Below, piece by piece: positions 57,175 through 64,000 of a stretch of 64,000 nt of DNA. Under the pieces are notes generated by a model that saw only the letters and a list, made by a program, of their open reading frames with translations, ran no database searches and was not told where the DNA came from. The position numbers were made by a program, and so were the translations under genes. The stretch lies in assembly GCA_963920765.1 (NCBI GenBank), contig OY987243.1:5704001-5768000 (forward strand). The letters are read 5' to 3'. Origin of the DNA: Ulota crispa (Eukaryota > Streptophyta > Bryopsida > Orthotrichales > Orthotrichaceae). The stretch's first letter is position 1. Each line of letters opens with the position of its first letter.

Positions 57175-58124
57175 CGCGTAAAGGACCAAGCCTTTTTTTT
57201 TTTGAAAATCACTGAAAATTGTCACTTTTGGGATGAGTAGAAAAGTAGGAAAAAAAGTTTTTTTGAAAATTCAACTATAAGATCTTACCTTAGACAATGG
57301 GAGGTGCTTGTGGGAAAAATTTCAGCTCATTCTAGAAGAAGAGGAGTGAGATATTGACATTTGAAGTGAAAAATAAAGTTTCTTTCCCTATTGCCCAAAA
57401 ATTTCAAAAGCCTTTGACGGCTCCTATATCAAAAAAATTGCTCTACACAAAGTTGAGGTTTATTTTTCCCATGTAGAAGACCAAGTTGGGTAAATGTGGG
57501 AGAATTTTCAAATGAATTGGAGGTGTAAATCATACTTTGTAAAATCTTGCAATGCCGTAAGGCCATGAAATTTGCATATATACTAGGCAAAGTTGGAGGA
57601 TTTATGTAAAATTGAGAAATCTAAATAACTTTGATCCAAATGGTGAAATCCAAGGAATCTTAGTCTACTATAACTTGGAAAACAAAAGTCAAAAAAAAAA
57701 AATCCACAAAGAGTTAAAAAAAGTAAAGTAACAAAGTTTACAAGGGACAAAAAGAATGGAGGTTTGGGAGTCCCATACCTACCCTCAAACTAAAACTTCT
57801 CATAACTTTCATCTCATCGATCAAAATTGAATGATTCAATGATCTTTGCGTATATAAAAATCTAAAGAACCAATTTTTGTTTTTTTAATTAAAAAAATGC
57901 TAATTTGATTTTTTTTTTTGGGCTACCCACCCTCCCCCTTTTTCAAAAGTTCATGCATAACTTCTTCAATAAATATTGGAATGAAGAAAAAATCAAATGC
58001 CCATGTAGACCTTTGAATTGCCCACCTTCAATAAAAGTTTCAAAAAATCACAAAAAGTAGATTGGCTATAGGTACATGCCTAAAATCCATTTGTCCCCTG
58101 ATGGGATAGTTGGTCCTTTAGGGG
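57175..58124 (-). mobile_element. Complete T1 TTAA element (950 bp)
   Basis: TTAA flanks it at 57171-57174 and 58125-58128. The ends are CGCGTAAAGGACCA and TTGGTCCTTTAGGGG. Its right TTAA overlaps the left boundary of the element at 58128. Confidence 0.8.
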
Positions 58125-58127
58125 TTA

Positions 58128-58818
58128 AGGTGGAAGCACCCATAGCCAACACCCCATACTCAACCAATAGGGTGCAATATTCCAATCTCAGTAGGGATAG
58201 GTGCTTTGGAATGCATTCTTTTGTTCTTTTCAAGGCCAAGACCACTTGAGTCATGCCATGTGTCCTAAAGTGAAATAGGAAATAAAGAGCAGAAAGTAGT
58301 TTGGCTATTATCAAAATTACATGAATTTAGAGGTTGACAATGGTTCAAAACTCTTTTTGACTCCCAAAATTCACAATGATTTCAATTTTACAAATAAAAC
58401 TTTGAATTTTTTTCAATCCCAATACTTCTTATCGTCCTACACAGGAAAAATATTCGTTGCTTCAAATTTTGTAGTTTGTTACAGAAGCGCTTAACCCCTG
58501 AGCGCCCCAGTGTCCCATATCTAGCCTCTCCATGTTTGACGGTTTGTTGTTTTTGACTATTATGATCTTTTAATCCGTGCAATGAAAGCTTATCAAAATT
58601 TTCATACATCTGCGGATCCTAAGCCTCGTGCAATATCAACAACTAATTCTTATAGATGTTATTTCTGAACTTGCAGCCTCGTGCAATATCAACAACTAAT
58701 TCTTATAAATGTTATTTCTGAACTTGCAGTACCAAGTTGTTTGCAATGAGGTCCAACATTGCATAAATCTGGATTGGGCGCACAGGGGTTAAGTTATCAT
58801 GTATGGGTGCTTCCACCT
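58128..58818. mobile_element. TA-flanked MITE, second copy of 36908-37506, interrupted
   Basis: The ends are AGGTGGAAGCACCCATA and TATGGGTGCTTCCACCT, followed by TA. It is interrupted by a TTAA element at 58495-58788, where the other copy reads GGTTACGTTATCG (empty). Confidence 0.7.
58495..58788 (+). mobile_element. 294 bp TTAA element with internal duplication
   Basis: TTAA flanks it at 58491-58494 and 58789-58792. The ends are CCCCTGAGCGCCCC and GGGCGCACAGGGG. It contains a 53 bp unit twice in tandem (58624-58729), starting CCTCGTGCAATATC. Its ends are T3-like but its interior is different. Confidence 0.8.
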
Positions 58819-59215
58819 TAGTACCGGTACTACCAGTGTGAACGGGGGCCCTCCGGTCTCAGTAGGTCAAAGATACGTCATTCCCTGTTTTGATTAGGTC
58901 AGGAGGAACAGACAGCGGTGGGACCGTGGGAGTGTGGGAAGTTGGGAACGTTTCTCTATCAATGACCCTGAACTCTGAAGTTTCAACTGCTTCATTTTCG
59001 CTGCTTTAAGTGGGAAAAAAAAGTAAGAAAAAAACTCCATGCCTATTTTCATGTATGTGCGCAAAAACAGTTTACTTGGTGGCATTGTAAGTGCCTTTTA
59101 TTTAATCAACATAATAATAATAAAAACAAACATTGCACCTAAGCATAAAATCTAGGAGTATATGCTTGTATACTTAGATCACATAACTTGGTGCATATCC
59201 ACAAGTGAGGGTTAA

Positions 59216-60355
59216 CCCTTAAACGGCCATAGGGCATAATACATATGCTCTCATAGGATTGGTATTTGCTATTAACAAGAAGTTTTAATTTGGGATCTTA
59301 AATAGTTTACCAGAATCACATTGATCTATATTTCAATTTCTTTTTTAACCCCTAAAGGACTAGATCCCTTTTTAAGAAACATAGCGATTTTGGGCAGGTA
59401 CCTAAGATTGGAGTTTTTCATATTTTAGGCTGAAATTTTAATAAAATGTGGGGACAAGGTTTATCTTTCATGTGCACTAAATATCAAAACATTTGGAATT
59501 ATGAGTAAAAAGTTATGGCCTAATATGTTATTTTTTAGGTTCGTCAAGTAGCCTCAGCATTTTATTTTTATTTTTATTTTTTTTTCAATTTTAAAAAAAT
59601 TGGTTCAGGAGATTTATGTAAATGTGGGAAGCTTTGAATCATTCCATTTTGATCAACAAGATGAAAGTTATGAGGAATTTTTGTTTGTGGGCAGTTATGG
59701 ATTCTCTTCTCCAAAATAAACTTTGAAGTCCTTTATTTTACTCAATTTTCAACATTTTGGAAAAAAAACAAAACCAAAGGATGAAGATTGTTTATGGCAA
59801 CATTATAACCATTGGGATTAGCATTTTTCATTTCCATAATTAAACTCAACAATTTACCGTTTTGAATCATTCTCTACTTCTTTTTACTTACTAATATTTT
59901 TCCATATGTTATACGACTCCAAAAGATTTGAAACTTTTTTGACATGTACTTTACTTAGGTGGAATAAGGAATTTAGAGAAGCACCACCCACATGACCTTT
60001 TTTCCTTAGGAATTTCACCTTCCCAAGGGTAGCTGCCTGGTTTTTCACAAGACGTTTTTGAATATTCAAACCATTCTAATTTCCAATCCACGTTGTGGAA
60101 AACTTTGAATTTTTTTCCACATCTCCTAAAACTATTCTTCAACAAGATCCTACGGTCACATATGCATAAAAATGTTTTTGTTTTCAAATTTGGTTGATGC
60201 TCTAAAAATGACAGTTTTGAAGAGTTTTTGGTGAAAACTTTACTTGGTCCTTTAGGGGTTAATCTCAAATGTAGTAAAGGTGTGATACCATTCTAAATAC
60301 AAGAAAAATACCTTGTATTGTATTGGTTGGAGCTGCATGCTTAGACATTTAAGGG
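59216..60355 (-). mobile_element. T2 TTAA MITE with nested T1 element
   Basis: TTAA flanks it at 59212-59215 and 60356-60359. The net length without the insert and its extra TTAA is 226 bp, identical to the copies in the 1356-5732 inverted repeat, which lack the insertion. Bases 58821-59211 show nothing recognisable. Confidence 0.75.
59349..60258 (+). mobile_element. Nested complete T1 TTAA element (910 bp)
   Basis: TTAA flanks it at 59345-59348 and 60259-60262. The ends are CCCCTAAAGGAC and GGTCCTTTAGGGG. It matches 24722-25637 closely throughout. Confidence 0.85.
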
Positions 60356-60800
60356 TTAAGTTGGGATGCACTTGGTTATGTTTAATAATCAACTCACAAA
60401 CATGTGCTTTGATTAGTTCTCTTGTTCAAACTTTGATCTATAAATCAAGAGAGTCACGCTTTGAGTAGAAAAAGTATAGGAAAATCACAAAGAAGGGCAC
60501 AAAATTATAAAGGAATGTCTTACAAAGGCATACCTCAATCATGTTGCTGCCTTTTGCTTGTTGCTTGTTATTTGTGGCTTAATGCTCACTGCCAACTTGC
60601 CCAGTCTATGATTTTTGTAAGAGTCCTTCATCGATAGTGCTTCTCACATGTGCGGTCTCGTGCCCTTTCTTGCCACACTTTCCACAACGTACTTAATTCT
60701 CGACTGTAACTCTTTGTGAATCCAAAGACAAATTTTCTTTGACCGACATTCTTGTGATACAACAAGACAACAACAATACTATGGGTGTACTCTTGTTTAA

Positions 60801-61722
60801 CCCTAAAAGACCATGGCCTTTTTCTTATCAAAAGATACTCAAAATTGTCACCTCTATGGCAAAGAGTAAAAAAGTTTGAAAATTAAGCGTTTTGCATATT
60901 TGACCGTAGGATGTTGTGCTAAACTACTATAAGAATGTGTCATACAAAATTCAAGAACTTTGACTGCACAGATTGGAAGACATTTGCATTTAAAAAGTAA
61001 AAAACAACTTTTTTTGCACCTTGGTTGATTAGATTTTTTAACTTTGAACATTTTTAACTTAAATTTTTTGCACCACAGAGTTTGGAATTCTATTTTTGCA
61101 TGGTGGGAAGTTAAGTTGGGAATCTTGGGAAAAAATTTAAAAAAAGAATACTTAATTTCCATTCTTTAAAAAAAGATTAGGTAGAAGAAGGTATGAGATT
61201 GAACAAAAACTTAAATTGCTAATAACCCTGCTATGGAATTGAAATGCAATAATCCCAATGGTGAGATTTTTCTAGAAAGCAAACTTCACCCTCTCCAACA
61301 ATTTTTTTTTTTTTTAAATGTTAAACTTGCATTCAAAAATGAAGTTTATAAGAAATTTTTTCAAGAAGATGCTTGAGTTGCCCAAAAAACAAGATTGTCC
61401 ATAACTTTCTCATAATTAGTCCAAATGGAATGATTCAAAACTTCAAACGTACACAAAGATATAATCTATAAGAAAAGAAAATTAAACTTTTTTTTCCAGT
61501 TTTTATAAGAATTTTTTTGCTGCCCCTAGTCCCCAAATTTGTGCTTATTTGGGCATAACTTTTGCTCCATGGCATCAATTGGAATAAAAATTAGATTCCC
61601 CAAAAGCTAATGTGTTTTTCTATTGTCAAAAAAAGTTTCAAAAAATCAAGACAAAAATTGAGGCTCTAGGTACTTGCCCGAAATCCCATTTGTCCCCCGT
61701 AGGGACAATGGTCCTTTAGGAG
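60801..61722 (-). mobile_element. Complete T1 TTAA element (922 bp)
   Basis: TTAA flanks it at 60797-60800 and 61723-61726. The ends are CCCTAAAAGACCATGG and CAATGGTCCTTTAGGAG. It is closest to the intronic copy at 30123-31201. Confidence 0.8.
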
Positions 61723-61815
61723 TTAAAATTACTCCTAGAGTTCACATTTTCTCATGCCCTTATTTACTAACTCTCCGATACTGTAAGTTGCAAGGGACTA
61801 ATGAAGTCATGAAGA

Positions 61816-62105
61816 CAGCGTTTAATTTGTTAGCTAATTTTTGCATAAATCTTACCTCAAAAGTCAGTTGGCTTTTATTACACTAAGATATTTGCATGAA
61901 AAATTGGATGAAGTTGTCAGATCCTTCTTGAAGCATAATCCCAATTTGTCAAATTTTGGATGAAAGTAACTTACATTAGCAATTTTTTGAATGAATCTCT
62001 GTAGACCATTCAGTCATTCCAATTTTAACTAAATTGTCCTTACCTGCATGCATTCTAGGTGCGGGTCGCTCTACCATGACAAAATAAAAATAAAAATAAA
62101 CCCTG
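61816..62105 (-). mobile_element. 290 bp hAT MITE
   Basis: The ends are CAGCGTTTAATTT and AAAAATAAACCCTG. The flanking octamers CATGAAGA (61808-61815) and CATGAAGG (62106-62113) match at 7 of 8. It is a relative of 40309-40626; both share a block containing GTAGAGCGAC and AGAATGCATGCAG. Confidence 0.75.
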
Positions 62106-62113
62106 CATGAAGG

Positions 62114-62949
62114 CTAAAAAATTAGGTGTGGGGAAATCTATTACAGTAGTTGATTAGCAGACGTTTTCTTTGTGCGGGTCCTTTGACTCTTATCCTTTAA
62201 TGATCAAGGTACTTGCTCTAAAGTGGCTGTTCCACGTGTCACCACAGCAATGCATGGCAGTATTTGAACTGGGGTGCATTCAAAGCAATGTAGAGTGTAA
62301 CTCAAGTGCTTTCGAAACTTGCGTTGGAGTTAGCAAACATGTACAGTACTCACCTTTCTTTTAGGTCGCCAAAAAATAATCTGGAATAGAAAAACTACAT
62401 TCAAAAAATTCATTATTGGGTATAGCTTGTCATAGTTTTTTGCCGAGGTTTCATTCACAAGTGAATTTTCATCCACTTGGTCATATTCATTTTTGTTGAA
62501 TCACACAAAAAAATCTTGCGTTAATGTTGTTTGGTTATTTCCATACATACATACAAGGAATCATGGATTTAGGGAGATTTAGGAAGTTATTAGTAAATAT
62601 CCAATATTACAGGCGGTAGACATGAACATGACAGTTTAGTGTATTTGTTATTAGACCGTTTTTAAGGCCAAACCTACCTAGAGGTGGGGCTAAACAATTA
62701 CGAAGAGAAAGCTACCTTGGTTGAGATGGCATTGTAAATAGAAACATGATCACTTTTGTGCGGAAAGTGTTAAAAGTTGAGTGTCCTCTATCTATACAAA
62801 AAGTACAGGTTATTCTTATCAATAGCTCCTTTGTTTCAAACTCAAAATTTATAGTATTCATTCTACTATATTGGAGTGGAAATGTACAAGTTAGTAGGAA
62901 CTCTCTGCTACTTTGTTTATGATTGATTATATATTCAAATTCACCTTCA
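62114..62949. other. AT-rich intergenic DNA
   Basis: No gene was recognised. Confidence 0.3.
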
Positions 62950-62953
62950 TTAA

Positions 62954-63896
62954 TCCCTAAAGGACCAAGGGTGGTTTTTGAGAAAAAATCTCAGAAACTG
63001 CCAGCTTTTAGGGCATTGCCCAAAATTGAAACTAAAAACTTTTTTCTGAATTTCGACTGTACAAAAGTGTGCTAAACAAATAAATGAATACGTGCAAAAA
63101 TTCAGCCCATTTGACCCGTGGATTGTAAGATTATAAGTTGTGAACTGAGAAAACAACTTTTTTTCATTCTTGTAAAACAACGTCTACGGACTTCAAGCCC
63201 TCATGGAGTAATTTTTTTTGCTCTACTCAAAATGAGGTATTTGACAATTTATAAGTATATGATGTTAGGTCAACTCATGATAAATTTCAGAAGCAAATAT
63301 AGAACCTAGCTTATTCTAAATCACTTTGTAATGTAAGGAGGTTAAGTGGATTGACAACACATTAGTCATTTTTTCATGATTTCTTGTGGAATGAAGAAGT
63401 CTTTATTTTCAAAATCTGAATAGTAAAAAATTTAGAGACAAATATTTGGAATATTTGTAAAAGGTTTCAAGAAATTTGAATTTATAGATAGCAAGATCGT
63501 ACGGCTTGAAGTTAGAAAAAAATGTTTTTTCTTGAAATTGCCCAAACATAGTTAACAAAGTGGCTCCTCTTAATATATGATTGAGATCTCATTTTTTTTA
63601 AACAATTTTATATCATATTTTATCAATTATATACATGCCAAACTTCAAAAGTTGATGAGAGTTTTAGCATAAGATTCTCCAATGATGCCCAAATTGCCCA
63701 AGCTACCCAAATTCTTTTGTGCAACATGACTTTTAAATCGGGCATCCCTTTGGGGAAAACATTACATATCTACTTGGGAGATACATATTTACACCTTGTG
63801 TAACAATTTTGAGGACATCTAGTAAAAATTAACTTTGTATGACCCTACCCAAGTTCTCAAGTGTTTGTTGAACAAACACTTTTAGTCCTTTAGGGG
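62954..63896 (-). mobile_element. T1-type TTAA element (943 bp)
   Basis: TTAA lies on the left (62950-62953) and TCAA on the right (63897-63900). The ends are TCCCTAAAGGACCA and TAGTCCTTTAGGGG. The interior is more diverged than in other copies. Confidence 0.65.
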
Positions 63897-64000
63897 TCAA
63901 TTGGATTGCAAAAAAAAACTCACCTAACAATTGGCTCTCTACTAGCTACATTGGACAGAAAAACGTCCATCTCAACGTTTACGGGTTAAAAGTGGCTCAA

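Noticed and set aside
1-64000. CRISPR arrays, bacterial operons, rRNA genes, LTR elements
   Set aside because: Nothing of these kinds was recognised by reading; repeats present are dispersed or inverted transposon sequence.

Overview
This is nuclear DNA from a land plant. Three gene families specific to, or typical of, plants are recognisable: an NPF (NRT1/PTR) transporter, an MRH1-like receptor kinase of the LRR-VI-2 class, and a DUF1677 protein. The transporter has long AT-rich introns with canonical GT-AG borders, and the intergenic DNA is packed with plant-style MITEs (CACTA, Tourist/Harbinger, Stowaway, hAT). The lineage cannot be named from the sequence alone. The three genes are GC-rich islands in an AT-rich, repeat-filled background.

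Layout. 0-6 kb: pieces of TTAA-flanked elements, then a 4.4 kb inverted repeat (1356-5732) with CACTA-like outer ends, near-identical 1.33 kb arms and a tRNA-related SINE in its loop. 6.5-10.5 kb: a decayed minus-strand transposase gene of TNP2 (CACTA) type, cut by a 105 bp CACTA MITE, a microsatellite and a Helitron-like 3' end. 11-20 kb: several MITEs, some nested. 21.3-21.8 kb: the DUF1677 gene. 22.8-25.6 kb: three TTAA elements. 27.8-36.7 kb: a seven-exon NPF transporter (620 residues; every splice phase agrees) whose introns hold further elements. 38.2-39.5 kb: a convergent receptor-like pseudokinase with no LRRs. 40-64 kb: no convincing host gene; mostly DNA-transposon derivatives, many nested.

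The most unusual feature is a set of about 18 elements bounded by TTAA on both sides, with terminal repeats of the type CCCCTAAAGG, CCCCTGAGCGCC or TCCTTTAGAGACC. Several have an empty-site paralogue inside this window. They behave like piggyBac-type (TTAA-specific) non-autonomous transposons, which are not a familiar component of plant genomes. No transposase for them lies in the window.

The three host genes show no sign of acting in one pathway; they are simply neighbours. No CRISPR array, rRNA or intact tRNA gene was seen, and no LTR element was recognised.
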